Under the pieces are notes generated by a model that was given only the letters and a program-made list of their open reading frames with translations, did not search any database and was not told where the DNA came from. Of a stretch of 64,000 bases of DNA, positions 26,435-35,372 are shown piece after piece; within the stretch, counting starts at the first letter, position 1; each line of letters begins with the position of its first letter. Source of the stretch: Chryseosolibacter histidinae (GTDB lineage Bacteria; Bacteroidota; Bacteroidia; Cytophagales; Cyclobacteriaceae). The stretch covers positions 62,001-126,000 of the forward strand of contig NZ_JAHESF010000009.1 of assembly GCF_018598225.1 (NCBI RefSeq). Reading direction: 5' to 3'. A program made the translations under genes and the position numbers.

Positions 26435-26746
26435 TTAGTCTTTTGAAACCGTGTACGTTTCAAAATGTTTAACACGGGGCTCAAACTCCAGCAGCACACC
26501 TTCATCCTCGGGATAATAGACGGCTCTTTCGTGATCTTCGCCACAGAACCGTTTGACCGCTGCAAGGTCTTCCCATTCCGTAACAGTATAAAAATGACAG
26601 CAGTCGGCTTCTTTTTTTCGCCACACCCTGATGGAAAGGTTGCCGGGTGTTTGCCGGTATTCTTCGGTGCCTTTGGTGAGCAGAAATTCCAGGTAGCTGT
26701 CGGCATGTTGCGGGGCCGTGCGTCCGTGCCAGATCCTTGTGATCAT
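26435..26746 (-). CDS. Antibiotic biosynthesis monooxygenase (ABM) domain protein
   Basis: 103 residues from the ATG at 26746, 11 bases after the likely transcription start. One ABM/dimeric alpha-beta barrel domain: ITRIWHGRTAPQHADSYLEFL, NLSIRVWRKKEADCCHFYTVTEWEDLAAVKRFCGEDHERAVYYPEDE. ABM-fold proteins include quinol monooxygenases, haem-degrading enzymes and stress proteins; the substrate cannot be read from sequence. It is expressed on its own and is cytoplasmic. Confidence 0.8.
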   Translation of the reverse strand: MITRIWHGRTAPQHADSYLEFLLTKGTEEYRQTPGNLSIRVWRKKEADCCHFYTVTEWEDLAAVKRFCGEDHERAVYYPEDEGVLLEFEPRVKHFETYTVSKD

Positions 26747-26761
26747 GTTTAAAGGTTTTCT

Positions 26762-26769
26762 CAAAGATA
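26762..26769 (-). promoter_or_regulatory. -7 promoter element TATCTTTG of the ABM gene
   Basis: Exact TAnnTTTG match on the minus strand, about 16 bases before the ATG at 26746; implies a very short leader. Confidence 0.55.
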
Positions 26770-26978
26770 AACGCTAATTCCGAGTAGTGTCGCCGGTAAC
26801 ACTGGGCTTAATACCGGTCTCGGCCAACAACCTGTATAATTGAAAAATTAGCGCGTATTGCCTGAATTGAGGCTAGGCAATAAATGTCTATAAATGCAAT
26901 AAACTTAGTTGCAATGGTTTGAACCGGATCTGATCCACTTCTCACTAAACCGGGCTTTTTTTAACGCCGGATCAGGGT

Positions 26979-26986
26979 TAGTTTTG
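26979..26986 (+). promoter_or_regulatory. -7 promoter element TAGTTTTG of the TPR kinase gene
   Basis: Exact TAnnTTTG match; the predicted start is near 26991, about 20 bases before the ATG at 27013. This supports the ATG over the upstream TTG at 26998. Confidence 0.55.
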
Positions 26987-27012
26987 TAGATTATATCTTG
27001 TCTTTTCAACCC

Positions 27013-29739
27013 ATGAGCCGCCGAATTGTGTTCCTGCTGATCTCCGCCTGCCTCGGATGGAGCGCTTATGGGCAAGGAAAATCCAAAGTCACCGACAGCC
27101 TCGAGCAGATGCTTCCGAAGGCGCAGGGTCCGCTGAAAGTAGATATACTCAATCGGCTTACTTACGAATTTATCACGCACGACAATAACAAGGTAGAAAC
27201 CTACAACAAAGAGGCGCGTGACCTTGGTAAAAGCATCCACTATCTGAAAGGCGAAGCGCGTGCATACACTTACCGCGGTGTGTATGAATATCTTTCGGGC
27301 CGTCTCTCCGAAGGTCATGCCGATCTGAACCGCGGCCTTGAGCTCGCCATCCAGGCGGGAGACGAACAACTGCGCGGATACACCCTGCTTCAATTGGGCG
27401 TCTGCAGCCTCGAGGAAGTGCAGATGGATTCTGCGCTGCATTTCTTTAAAAAGAGCCGCGAGGTTTTCAAAGACAGCGCAGACCCGGTAACCCTGTCGAA
27501 GCTCTACCGCAATATCAGTGCACTTTACGGGCAACGTTATCAGACCGACTCACAGCAATATTATCTCGACCGCGCCATCAGCATCCGCCGGCTGCTGCCC
27601 GACAAAACACTGCTGACGGAAGCGATCATCCTCAAGGCGAACACCCGTGTGAGGTTCGGAGACTTTGCCGGCGCTGAAAAACTTTTGAAGCAGGCCGCGG
27701 AGCTCGTCGGTCCCGGTGCCAATGACGAAGAGAACCGGAATGACATCCTGCACATGCAGGCGTTGATCTTATTTCAGAAAGGCAAATTTGAACAGGCCGT
27801 CGTGGCGTTCGATTCAGCCCGCAATTATTTCTTCAGAAAAACCCTGCTTCACAAATACGTGACGCTGCTGATCGACCTGGGAAAAGTTTTTGCAGACCGC
27901 GGAGAATATGAGCTGGCACTCAACAACCTGTACGATGCATTGAGACTTAGCGGGCTCCGCGGCTTTGAAGCAGAGTCTGGTATCATCCGCATCGAGATAG
28001 GCCGTATCAATCATCACCTGGGTGACCCGCGTCAGGCGATGCTCATGGCGGATGAAGCGCTGCGGCTGGACCGGAGAAAATTGCTGCGGGGTGATCTCGC
28101 CAATGCGCTTTCGTTAAAAGGTATAGCGCTCACAGACGTGAAAGATTATACCGCTGCACGCCAATGTCTTGATTCGGCTTTGAAGATCTACACAGACCTT
28201 GGCAGCGTGCTGGGGAAAAGCGAAGCAAGAAGAAGCCTCGGTTACCTGGAAGGGAAACGTAAAAGATACGGTGAGGCTTTGCAGCATTACCAGGAAAGCA
28301 TCAGGCTGGCGGAATCGATCACTTACCGCTATGGGCTCGCGTGGTCATGCTGGGCCACAGGTGATATCTATTTCAGGCAGGGCGATCTTAAAAATGCGTT
28401 GCTGTTCCTGGACCGCTCGCTGGACTATGCGCGGCATGTCGGCTCCAACGAGGTGATTGTGCGCAACTACAATACGCGCAGGGATCTGCTCACGGCACAG
28501 GGGCGTTATCAGGAGGCGCTGAAGTACTCCACACTTGCCAATGTTTTGAATGACTCCATTCACCGTACCGATGTGGCCAGGCGGTTTGTGAACCTTGAAA
28601 AAATCCGGGAGATCGAACAGCGCGACCGGGATATTAAAGTGCTGCAACAAGACAAGCTCCTGGCACAGGACAAGCTTCAGCTGCAGGCGGCCCAGCTGAA
28701 ACAACAATCCATTCTGCTCGTCGCGGGTGTCGTTGGCCTTTTACTCCTGAGTGTGCTGGCCATCATGTATTATCGTTTTTATACACGCATCAAGGCGCTC
28801 AATGTGTCGGTCACGGATAAGAATACGCGCATCCAGGCACAGGCCGATAAGCTGAAGCAGTATAACCTTGAGCTGAAACAACTGTACAGAGAAGTTTCAG
28901 AGCAGAAGGAAGAAATACAGATGCAGGCCGATAAGCTGACGGAAACTAACCGGAATATGACCGATGTAAACCGCAGCCTTGAAAAAATCGTGACCGAGAA
29001 AACGGTCGAGCTGCGGCGTACCAACGATGAGCTGATGAAGTACAACGCAGAGTTGCTTCAGTTCTCGTATACGGTATCGCATAACCTGCGCGGCCCCGTG
29101 GCGAGGCTGCTGGGCCTGGCCGACCTCGCTGACAAAGAGCACGATTTTCAGCAGGTAAAACAACTGATCGATTTTATCGGGGTAACAGCCCATGACCTTG
29201 ACCTGATCATCAAAGACCTGAGCAAGATCCTCGAGCTTCGTAACAATCCCCACCAGGCGCAAGAGGTGGTGGCGCTTGCTTCGGAGTGGGAACAGAGCAA
29301 AAGCCTGCTGCAGGACAGCCTCACGGGTAATGAAGAGATCGTGGCGAATTTCGAAGATCTTCCCGCCATCACTACCGTGAGGCCTATGCTGCAAAGTATC
29401 TTTTATAATTTATTAAGCAACGCCATCAAATTCAAATCACCGGAGCGCCGGCTCAAGGTGGTCGCCACCAGCCAGCGGGTGAATGGAAAAGCTATCCTGG
29501 AGATCAGCGACAACGGGCTTGGCTTCAACATCAGGCTTCATCATGAAAAGCTGTTCAAGCTGTATAAACGTTTCCATACACATGTTGAAGGGCGCGGCCT
29601 GGGACTGTACCTGATCAAGTCGCAAGTAGAGGTTCTGCAGGGAACCATTGAAGTTGACTCCGAGCCCGACAAGGGATCGGCGTTCAGGATCATCCTGCCG
29701 ATCAGCAACGGAGAGTCACATGGCGAGATTGATCAGTAA
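27013..29739 (+). CDS. TPR-containing membrane histidine kinase
   Basis: 908 residues from the ATG at 27013 (signal MSRRIVFLLISACLGWSAYGQ). The periplasmic part is a superhelix of about ten tetratricopeptide-like repeats to residue about 500, then a coiled stretch, one transmembrane helix (LLVAGVVGLLLLSVLAIMYY, about 575-595), and a long coiled coil. The kinase core has the H-box FSYTVSHNLRGP (His690), N-box NAIKFKSP, DNGLGFN, and GRGLGLYLIKS. The H-N-L-R-G-P box is a known Bacteroidota variant. No receiver or DNA-binding domain and no neighbouring response regulator, so it is an orphan kinase. The ligand is unknown; TPRs suggest sensing of a protein or peptide partner. Confidence 0.9.
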   Translation: MSRRIVFLLISACLGWSAYGQGKSKVTDSLEQMLPKAQGPLKVDILNRLTYEFITHDNNKVETYNKEARDLGKSIHYLKGEARAYTYRGVYEYLSGRLSEGHADLNRGLELAIQAGDEQLRGYTLLQLGVCSLEEVQMDSALHFFKKSREVFKDSADPVTLSKLYRNISALYGQRYQTDSQQYYLDRAISIRRLLPDKTLLTEAIILKANTRVRFGDFAGAEKLLKQAAELVGPGANDEENRNDILHMQALILFQKGKFEQAVVAFDSARNYFFRKTLLHKYVTLLIDLGKVFADRGEYELALNNLYDALRLSGLRGFEAESGIIRIEIGRINHHLGDPRQAMLMADEALRLDRRKLLRGDLANALSLKGIALTDVKDYTAARQCLDSALKIYTDLGSVLGKSEARRSLGYLEGKRKRYGEALQHYQESIRLAESITYRYGLAWSCWATGDIYFRQGDLKNALLFLDRSLDYARHVGSNEVIVRNYNTRRDLLTAQGRYQEALKYSTLANVLNDSIHRTDVARRFVNLEKIREIEQRDRDIKVLQQDKLLAQDKLQLQAAQLKQQSILLVAGVVGLLLLSVLAIMYYRFYTRIKALNVSVTDKNTRIQAQADKLKQYNLELKQLYREVSEQKEEIQMQADKLTETNRNMTDVNRSLEKIVTEKTVELRRTNDELMKYNAELLQFSYTVSHNLRGPVARLLGLADLADKEHDFQQVKQLIDFIGVTAHDLDLIIKDLSKILELRNNPHQAQEVVALASEWEQSKSLLQDSLTGNEEIVANFEDLPAITTVRPMLQSIFYNLLSNAIKFKSPERRLKVVATSQRVNGKAILEISDNGLGFNIRLHHEKLFKLYKRFHTHVEGRGLGLYLIKSQVEVLQGTIEVDSEPDKGSAFRIILPISNGESHGEIDQ

Positions 29740-29769
29740 ATGGTTTGCGGATCGCCGGAATCGTGGCAC

Positions 29770-30378
29770 TCATCGTCTCATTGAAATATTTTCATGAACC
29801 CATTTGGCTTCTTCATCCGGCGATACCTTCAATATGCTGTTTATTCTACTGAACGTCGCGCCTGGATGATCATAAGGTTTGCTATCGTCAAAGAAAGGCC
29901 CAACGACACCAAGAATCCAACCGTCCTTAGCTGCCCAATGGGGTTCATTAACTCTATACTTGAAAACCTCATAGTGAACATAGTTTTTATGCCCGTCAAA
30001 ATCAATTGTTACTCTTTTAACATGCTCCATTTCGTCAGGGCAGGCATCTAACTCTGTGGGAAACTCCAGCCAGTTTGCAAGATTGCTTTCTGCCCCTTTC
30101 ACAAGCGTAAAAAATTCTGCAGGGAACAGATCAGTTTTATTGTGATCGCTTAAAAGCTGGAACGTTACCTCTCTTGTCAACAAGTTTTTAGCAAATGGAA
30201 AAACATCTTGTATCGTGATCGCCTGCTTACTCTCAAGTTTATCATAGAGTGGTTTAATGCGCTCAAACCGCTCTTTGTTCAATTTGCTATTTTGTCGCTT
30301 GACAATTATCAGTCTATAGACAACAAAAATTACAACTATTGCAACTATTACTGCGATTATGATCAGGCCTATGCTCAT
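29770..30378 (-). CDS. Membrane-anchored protein of unknown function, AT-rich
   Basis: 202 residues with one N-terminal membrane helix (LIIIAVIVAIVVIFVVYRLII) followed by a basic turn and a soluble domain (IQDVFPFAKNLLTREVTFQLL, LANWLEFPTELDACPDEMEHVKRVTIDF, VVGPFFDDSKPYDHPGATFSR). No family is recognised; the mixture of Trp and acidic residues suggests an immunity- or DUF-type cytoplasmic domain, but this is weak. Base composition and codon choice look more AT-rich than in the neighbours, as does the region upstream to about 30600, so recent acquisition is possible. Confidence 0.65.
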   Translation of the reverse strand: MSIGLIIIAVIVAIVVIFVVYRLIIVKRQNSKLNKERFERIKPLYDKLESKQAITIQDVFPFAKNLLTREVTFQLLSDHNKTDLFPAEFFTLVKGAESNLANWLEFPTELDACPDEMEHVKRVTIDFDGHKNYVHYEVFKYRVNEPHWAAKDGWILGVVGPFFDDSKPYDHPGATFSRINSILKVSPDEEAKWVHENISMRR

Positions 30379-30682
30379 TTGGTTTTATTTTTTTGCCAAT
30401 TGTGTATCTGGTTGGTAGTCAGGTTGAAATGCACAGTCGCCCAGGCATGTCGCGTACGGAAGCAAAGTCCCTGCATGAACTTGCCCTAAATTAAGTCTTT
30501 TCCAAAATTGTCCAAAGGGTGAATGAAACACTCCGACATCATTGCAAAATTGTATTGAATCAAAACGGAACGCTCACTGTTCTTTACATTCAAGGTCTTC
30601 CTTTATCAGGATACTTTCTTAAACCAGTTTAAGATCTTTATCGGGCTGATCGTCGTTCCTTTGCACGGTTAAATCAACAACC
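30379..30682. other. AT-rich intergenic region between divergent genes
   Basis: About 304 bases between the 29770-30378 gene and the DoxX gene. No gene, strong hairpin or exact TAnnTTTG was seen; a weak TTCCTTTG lies about 20 bases before the DoxX ATG. Confidence 0.4.
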
Positions 30683-31090
30683 ATGAACGAACGTATCAAG
30701 AAGAATTTGCCTCGACTATTTTTAAGGCTCGCGCTGGCAGCCACCCTGCTTTCGGCGGTTGCAGACCGGTTGGGATTCTGGGGCGCCAATGCAGCGTGGG
30801 GCAACTGGGAGAATTTTCAAAAGTATACCCGGCAGCTGACTTTTTTCCTCCCTGAGTCATTAAGCACCATCAGTGGATACCTCGCCACGTTTCTGGAAAT
30901 TGTTTTCGCCATCCTGCTTCTTATTGGATTCAAGACACGGTATGCCGCCGCATTCACAGGTCTGTTGCTGTTGATTTTTGCGCTCTCCATGAGCGTTTCG
31001 ATCGGCATTAAATCAACCCTCGATTATTCCGTGTGGGTAGGAAGCGCCGCCGCCATCTTATTGGCGCAGCAGGAAAAACAGGCTGGTTAA
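30683..31090 (+). CDS. DoxX-like small membrane protein
   Basis: 135 residues with four hydrophobic helices: LFLRLALAATLLSAVADRLGF, ISGYLATFLEIVFAILLLIGF, AAFTGLLLLIFALSMSVSIG, and WVGSAAAILLAQ. The topology and the GY...E...LLLIGFKTRYAA pattern match the DoxX/MauE-like quinol-oxidase-subunit superfamily. Physiological role unknown; relatives act in thiol or redox stress. It stands alone on the plus strand and is convergent with the ankyrin gene 17 bases away. Confidence 0.75.
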   Translation: MNERIKKNLPRLFLRLALAATLLSAVADRLGFWGANAAWGNWENFQKYTRQLTFFLPESLSTISGYLATFLEIVFAILLLIGFKTRYAAAFTGLLLLIFALSMSVSIGIKSTLDYSVWVGSAAAILLAQQEKQAG

Positions 31091-31107
31091 ATCATCTGGA
31101 TCTTACG

Positions 31108-32499
31108 CTAGCGCAAGGCTCTCAGAGAAGCATGCGTGTCGTTTTCATACGCCACGTTCTTAGGCGTGCGGCCCCACTCGTCTGCTATCTTTTTGTCGGC
31201 GCCGGCCTTCAGCAGTGCTGCGACCAGGTCAGGCTGATTTTCGCGGGCGGCAAAATGAAGCGCGGTCCATCCGTGAATACCCTTCTTGTTCACGCCGGCA
31301 TTGTTTTTCAAAAGGACATTCACCAGCTCGGGCTGATGGATTACGATAGCCGCCATCAGGGGTGTCCACCCTTCTTTCCCTTCATCCACACGCGCGCCAC
31401 CGTCAAGGAGCGTTTGTACAAGCTGACGGTTTTTGCGATGGTACACGGCGTGGTACAACGGAGTCATGGTGGTGTCGTTATACACGAAAGGTTTGTTGGC
31501 ATCCGCTCCTTTTTTCAGGAGCCTTGCCGCAATGTCGGCGTTGTTAGTAAAGGTCACAGCATAATGTAAGGTGGTGACTCCGCTGCGTTTTGTGGCCTGG
31601 GGATCTGCTCCGAGATCAAGCAGATTGTGGCATAGCTCATCCCGATCCATGCGCAACGCATAGAGCAGCGGTGTCTCATCATGGCTGTTCCGTGCCTCGA
31701 GGTTTGCACCTTTCTGCTTCAACATTTCTTGTGTAGCCTTGTCATCGGTATCCACCGTGAGGTGCAGCAGGCTCTTACCGTCACTGTTTTTAAGGTCCTT
31801 GTTTCCGCCGAGGCTGATCAGGTATTCGGCTTCAGTAGTGTTGCGGTCAAGTACAGCGGGCAGCAGGTATTTGTCCGGGTTTTTCTGCTTATCAAGTTCC
31901 TGTTCTATCAGCCTGACCTGGTTGGTACCGCCTGCATCGCCAACCCCTTCTTTATAGAGTGCCAATGCATTCGGATCGCGGGTTGCCATGGCCGAGCGAT
32001 AGAGCACTCCCCCATTCCGTTCATTTATTTTGTTTGTTTTTTCAGCCGTGAGCATCTCGTGCTGCCGGATCGTTTCCTCCACCTGCCGGAGATTTTCCTC
32101 TTTCTCATCCTCTTTCTCCTTTCGGAATGCGCTCTCTTTCTCCTCGAGGCCTTTGTCGATCTCACGCCCCAGCTCTTCCATTTGCTCCCAGGTCTCTCCT
32201 CCGCGGTCGGCCGCATCCAGCATATGATAATAGTTCCGGAAGGCGATCTTGGCCTTCACCCAATCATCCGTTTGCGCATAGCACTGTGCTTTGAGCGCCT
32301 CTATCTTGACATTGCTTCCCTTGAGCTGTGTTTCACAACGCTCCAGGTAGATCAGGCATCCGGAAGTGTTGCCGTCTTCCAGCGCGTACTTCGCTTTGTT
32401 GAAATTCTCAATTGCACTTTGTGCCTTCACACCTGCCGGCAAACATAAGAGCATGAAGATCGCAACGATGTATATGGCTTTTATAACAAACGCGTTCAT
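31108..32499 (-). CDS. Exported ankyrin-repeat protein
   Basis: 463 residues. A signal peptide (about 1-27, ending VKAQS) shows export, unusual for an ankyrin protein. Residues 30-110 are helical and TPR-like (YALEDGNTSGCLIYLERCE), then a charged coiled coil (about 110-165, EKEDEKEENLRQVEE). Residues about 220-460 hold seven ankyrin repeats (NSDGKSLLHLTVDTDD, NSHDETPLLYALRMDRDELCHNLL, RSGVTTLHYAVTF, EGWTPLMAAIVIHQPELVNVLL, HGWTALHFAARENQPDLVAALL). It is the last gene of a four-gene operon (35198 to 31108) of unknown function and probably provides a periplasmic protein-binding scaffold. Confidence 0.85.
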   Translation of the reverse strand: MNAFVIKAIYIVAIFMLLCLPAGVKAQSAIENFNKAKYALEDGNTSGCLIYLERCETQLKGSNVKIEALKAQCYAQTDDWVKAKIAFRNYYHMLDAADRGGETWEQMEELGREIDKGLEEKESAFRKEKEDEKEENLRQVEETIRQHEMLTAEKTNKINERNGGVLYRSAMATRDPNALALYKEGVGDAGGTNQVRLIEQELDKQKNPDKYLLPAVLDRNTTEAEYLISLGGNKDLKNSDGKSLLHLTVDTDDKATQEMLKQKGANLEARNSHDETPLLYALRMDRDELCHNLLDLGADPQATKRSGVTTLHYAVTFTNNADIAARLLKKGADANKPFVYNDTTMTPLYHAVYHRKNRQLVQTLLDGGARVDEGKEGWTPLMAAIVIHQPELVNVLLKNNAGVNKKGIHGWTALHFAARENQPDLVAALLKAGADKKIADEWGRTPKNVAYENDTHASLRALR

Positions 32500-32502
32500 A
32501 CT

Positions 32503-33195
32503 TTATTTTGCTTTGATGTGCCAGTAGATCCCGAAATTCCAGGCGCCCTGCTCGCCGCTCTCGTTGCCGGGAAAAATAGTGTAAGATGCCGATATGCCCA
32601 TGGGATGCCTGTGCTTGAAATGTGATCTCAACGGCCTGTAGATTTCAAGGGTCGCATATTTTTTGATATCGCCTGTCACCTCTTCCGTGAGCACAACCTC
32701 GGCTTCGCGGGTGCTTACGCCATCCTGGTCGCTGTATTGCAACGGCAGCACCGCCTTGTAACGGGCACTTTCCCAGGGTCTGTATACACCTAAACGTGCA
32801 CTGAGAAAGTACGGAAAGAAAAATCCGTAGCTCACGCCTGCGCTGACGGCGGGTGCTGCAAAATAATACTGGGTTTGTTCATAAGCTTCCTGCCCATTCG
32901 CTTTATAAAGATTGTGGCGTTCTCTTTTATAACCCGCCAACGCCGACCCCGAAATGATGGCGGAGACCCGTGTGCTGATCTTGATCCGGAACAGGTCGAG
33001 CTTGAGCTCTCCGCTGTGCTTCACCCATTCATTTCCCGGCATGCCCAGGTAAGTGAAGCGTACGCTTTGCATCGGCGAAAGCCCGGGTTTTAAAAAGCGA
33101 GTGGGTACTTTGGCAAAGTACGCAAGGTCTTTGTTCTGCGCCGATAACCGGAAACACGCCGGCAACAGCAGCACGAATAAAAGCAGGTGACGCAT
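32503..33195 (-). CDS. Exported protein of unknown function, beta-rich
   Basis: 230 residues from the ATG at 33195 (AGGA six bases upstream, one base after the preceding stop); an ATG at 33210 is the alternative. Signal MRHLLLFVLLLPACFRLSAQ. The mature part alternates hydrophobic and polar residues with many aromatics (YYFAAPAVSAGVSYGFFFPYFLSARLGVY, MGISASYTIFP, WNFGIYWHIKAK), which suggests an outer-membrane-type barrel or beta sandwich. No family is recognised. It is third in the four-gene operon, three bases before the ankyrin gene. Confidence 0.7.
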   Translation of the reverse strand: MRHLLLFVLLLPACFRLSAQNKDLAYFAKVPTRFLKPGLSPMQSVRFTYLGMPGNEWVKHSGELKLDLFRIKISTRVSAIISGSALAGYKRERHNLYKANGQEAYEQTQYYFAAPAVSAGVSYGFFFPYFLSARLGVYRPWESARYKAVLPLQYSDQDGVSTREAEVVLTEEVTGDIKKYATLEIYRPLRSHFKHRHPMGISASYTIFPGNESGEQGAWNFGIYWHIKAK

Positions 33196-33196
33196 G

Positions 33197-33718
33197 TTAA
33201 TCCTGGACATAAAAAGTGATGGGGCTCAACTCAACCTGGCACTGTACGATGGTCATACTTCTTTCACTGGCCAGCGTAGGGGTCACGCACTGATTGGTAT
33301 AATTCATTTGTACAAAGCTTCCTTTAGTGTCTTTTCCTGCAGTGGCCTGGCAAGTGAAGTTGTTACAGTCTTTATAAAAGGAAGAGGCGCCTGCCGCCGG
33401 AGCGATGAAAATATTCAGGTAAGAATCTCTTGTGCCTGCCAGTCCCGAGATATACACTTCACTCTTCGTGGTCTTGTCCTTTCCTTTCAGCAGGAAGATC
33501 CAGCGGTCAGCACCTTCTTTTGAGGCCTGCCTGGTGATGTCAGTAAGGTTATACTGCACGGTACCACCCGTGGGTGGGGTCAGCTTAAAACTGTAGGTGG
33601 CTTTGAGATCTATTGACGGCGAAAAGCCCGGAGCCTCTTCATCAGCGCACGATGCCCATGCGGCAACCAGGGTGGCGAAGAGGATCATCGATCCAAATGA
33701 GTTGATATGTTTTCTCAT
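33197..33718 (-). CDS. Lipoprotein of unknown function
   Basis: 173 residues from the ATG at 33718 (MRKHINSFGSMILFATLVAAWASCADEE), giving a plain lipoprotein signal; the longer frame starts inside the preceding gene. The mature protein is beta-rich (ATYSFKLTPPTGGTVQYNLTDI, DRWIFLLKGKD) with a small Cys cluster (DCNNFTCQA, NQCV, IVQCQVEL) that could form disulfides. The stop and the next start are separated by a single base, indicating tight operon organisation. No family is recognised. Confidence 0.7.
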   Translation of the reverse strand: MRKHINSFGSMILFATLVAAWASCADEEAPGFSPSIDLKATYSFKLTPPTGGTVQYNLTDITRQASKEGADRWIFLLKGKDKTTKSEVYISGLAGTRDSYLNIFIAPAAGASSFYKDCNNFTCQATAGKDTKGSFVQMNYTNQCVTPTLASERSMTIVQCQVELSPITFYVQD

Positions 33719-33740
33719 GATGCTGGTGGAGTCTTGATCG

Positions 33741-35198
33741 CTAGTTTGAGCTGCTGGCGGGCTGATATCCGTCACTTTCTGCCTGTCGTTTGCAGGCTTC
33801 GTAACACTCCCTTGCCCATCGCTTGCTGTTTTCTTCCGCTTGTCTTTTTTCAGCTTCCGTCAACGGTCTTTCATTACTACTCGATACGGTCAGATATGCC
33901 TGACGGTTGATGGTGTACGTTTTCTTCAGCGTTGCAAAGCTGCCGTTTTCGAATAAATATTCCTCAGAATAGCTCGGTTGATAATCTGCACAGTCGACCT
34001 CCGGAGCGCGCACGTAACGTCTCGCGCCAGTGGCCGTGGCGTACCATCCATTACCTGGTAATGTGCCCAGCACTTTTCCGGAGCCATTGATAGCGACAAC
34101 ACCCTGTTCTGTATCCCCAAAAAACAAATTCTTCTTGCTTCCGGAAGCCACCAGGTTACGATAGGTGGCGGGCAATGCGCGCAGGCCCTTCTTAGCCTTT
34201 AGGCCATACTTGTAATTAGTAGGATCGCGGTATACCTCCATGTCTGCCTGCACTACTTCGGCCCGGTCCCAGAAGCTGTCGCCGTCACCGCTTTCTTCCG
34301 CGAGCGCTGCTTTTTCTGCCTGCTCCTTCGGGCTGTCTTCCTTCTTCTCGTATCGCTCGAATTGTTTGGCGATCTCGATGAAAGGACTGAACTGCCATTC
34401 GAGATCTGTGATCCTGAAACTGTGGATCACCAGCTCCTGGCCCAGGCGAAAAAGCTCGATGTTCCGCTTCGTCAGCTCACTGTCCTTTTTATCGACATTC
34501 AAAAAATCCGGCCAGCCTCCCACCGCCATGGTGGGTATGATGAAGGGTGCATCTTCTCCGCTGGGAGCGTACAGGTAATGTATACCGAGCGACTTGATGG
34601 TATACGAAGCTTTATAACCGGCGCTGCCCAGGTCTGAGAGGATATTATATTTTCTGCGGAAGTCATAATACTTCTGGTCGTCGATGTTGGCGCTGCTGAA
34701 GTTGATCTCCACATCCACGTTGAGGGGCTCTATACGATCGAACTTTTTCAGCAGGTCGGGATATTTTACAAGATCGTTCCGGTAGATGACCTTCGTCACC
34801 ATCTGTCCTTTTTCTTCATACATCACTTCGTAATATCCCGAGGTGAGCCACTTGAAACCGTATTTTTCAACCGGGTCGCCAAGCAGGGTCCACCATTGAA
34901 AGAGCAGCACAGCATCTTTAACAAATCCCTTCACGGCCACACGTTTGTCGTCACTGTAAACCCAATTGTTGCGTTCCAGCACGGGATCCGTCTGGCCTGG
35001 AAATGTAGAGGTTGCCGTATGAAACCCCTGCGCGAGCTTACTGTGGGGAAAGAATGCCAGCGCACCTTTGACACTGCCGTCTTTTGCTTTCGGGATCCGG
35101 CCCTGCGACAAGACGGTTGCCGGAAGTATCAATAACAGCGTGGCTGCAAAACAGGTTGAGAATAATCGCATCACCGGGAGAGAATCACGTTTTACCAT
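33741..35198 (-). CDS. Exported protein of unknown function, first gene of four-gene operon
   Basis: 485 residues. The ATG at 35198 has AGGTGG nearby upstream; the ATG at 35171 would give a shorter signal peptide. After the signal (ending VLSQ) the protein has WVYSDDKRVAVKGFVKDAVLLFQWW, a charged linker (YEKKEDSPKEQAEKAALAEE), a propeller-like short stretch (NLFFGDTEQGVVAINGSGKVLGTLPG), and a helical C-terminus with a Cys pair (WARECYEACKRQAE). No family is recognised. The product is predicted periplasmic and is co-transcribed with a lipoprotein, a beta-rich protein and the ankyrin protein, perhaps forming one envelope complex. Confidence 0.7.
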   Translation of the reverse strand: MVKRDSLPVMRLFSTCFAATLLLILPATVLSQGRIPKAKDGSVKGALAFFPHSKLAQGFHTATSTFPGQTDPVLERNNWVYSDDKRVAVKGFVKDAVLLFQWWTLLGDPVEKYGFKWLTSGYYEVMYEEKGQMVTKVIYRNDLVKYPDLLKKFDRIEPLNVDVEINFSSANIDDQKYYDFRRKYNILSDLGSAGYKASYTIKSLGIHYLYAPSGEDAPFIIPTMAVGGWPDFLNVDKKDSELTKRNIELFRLGQELVIHSFRITDLEWQFSPFIEIAKQFERYEKKEDSPKEQAEKAALAEESGDGDSFWDRAEVVQADMEVYRDPTNYKYGLKAKKGLRALPATYRNLVASGSKKNLFFGDTEQGVVAINGSGKVLGTLPGNGWYATATGARRYVRAPEVDCADYQPSYSEEYLFENGSFATLKKTYTINRQAYLTVSSSNERPLTEAEKRQAEENSKRWARECYEACKRQAESDGYQPASSSN

Positions 35199-35372
35199 AG
35201 TCCACCTATCCTATGACCCCTGCGCACCTGAATGAAAATCGTTTGCAAGACCGCAGCTCATGTCCGGATAGTTTTCCGGCGAAAGTTGAATTTTTCTTAA
35301 GTATCGCACCATACCTATTTATGGGTATTGTGAGAAATTAGTAGCCAGGCGGAAGGCAGTAAGCGGGAATAT

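Noticed and set aside
26998-27012. TTG start five codons upstream for the TPR kinase
   Set aside because: The ATG at 27013 gives a clean signal peptide and suits the -7 element at 26979-26986.
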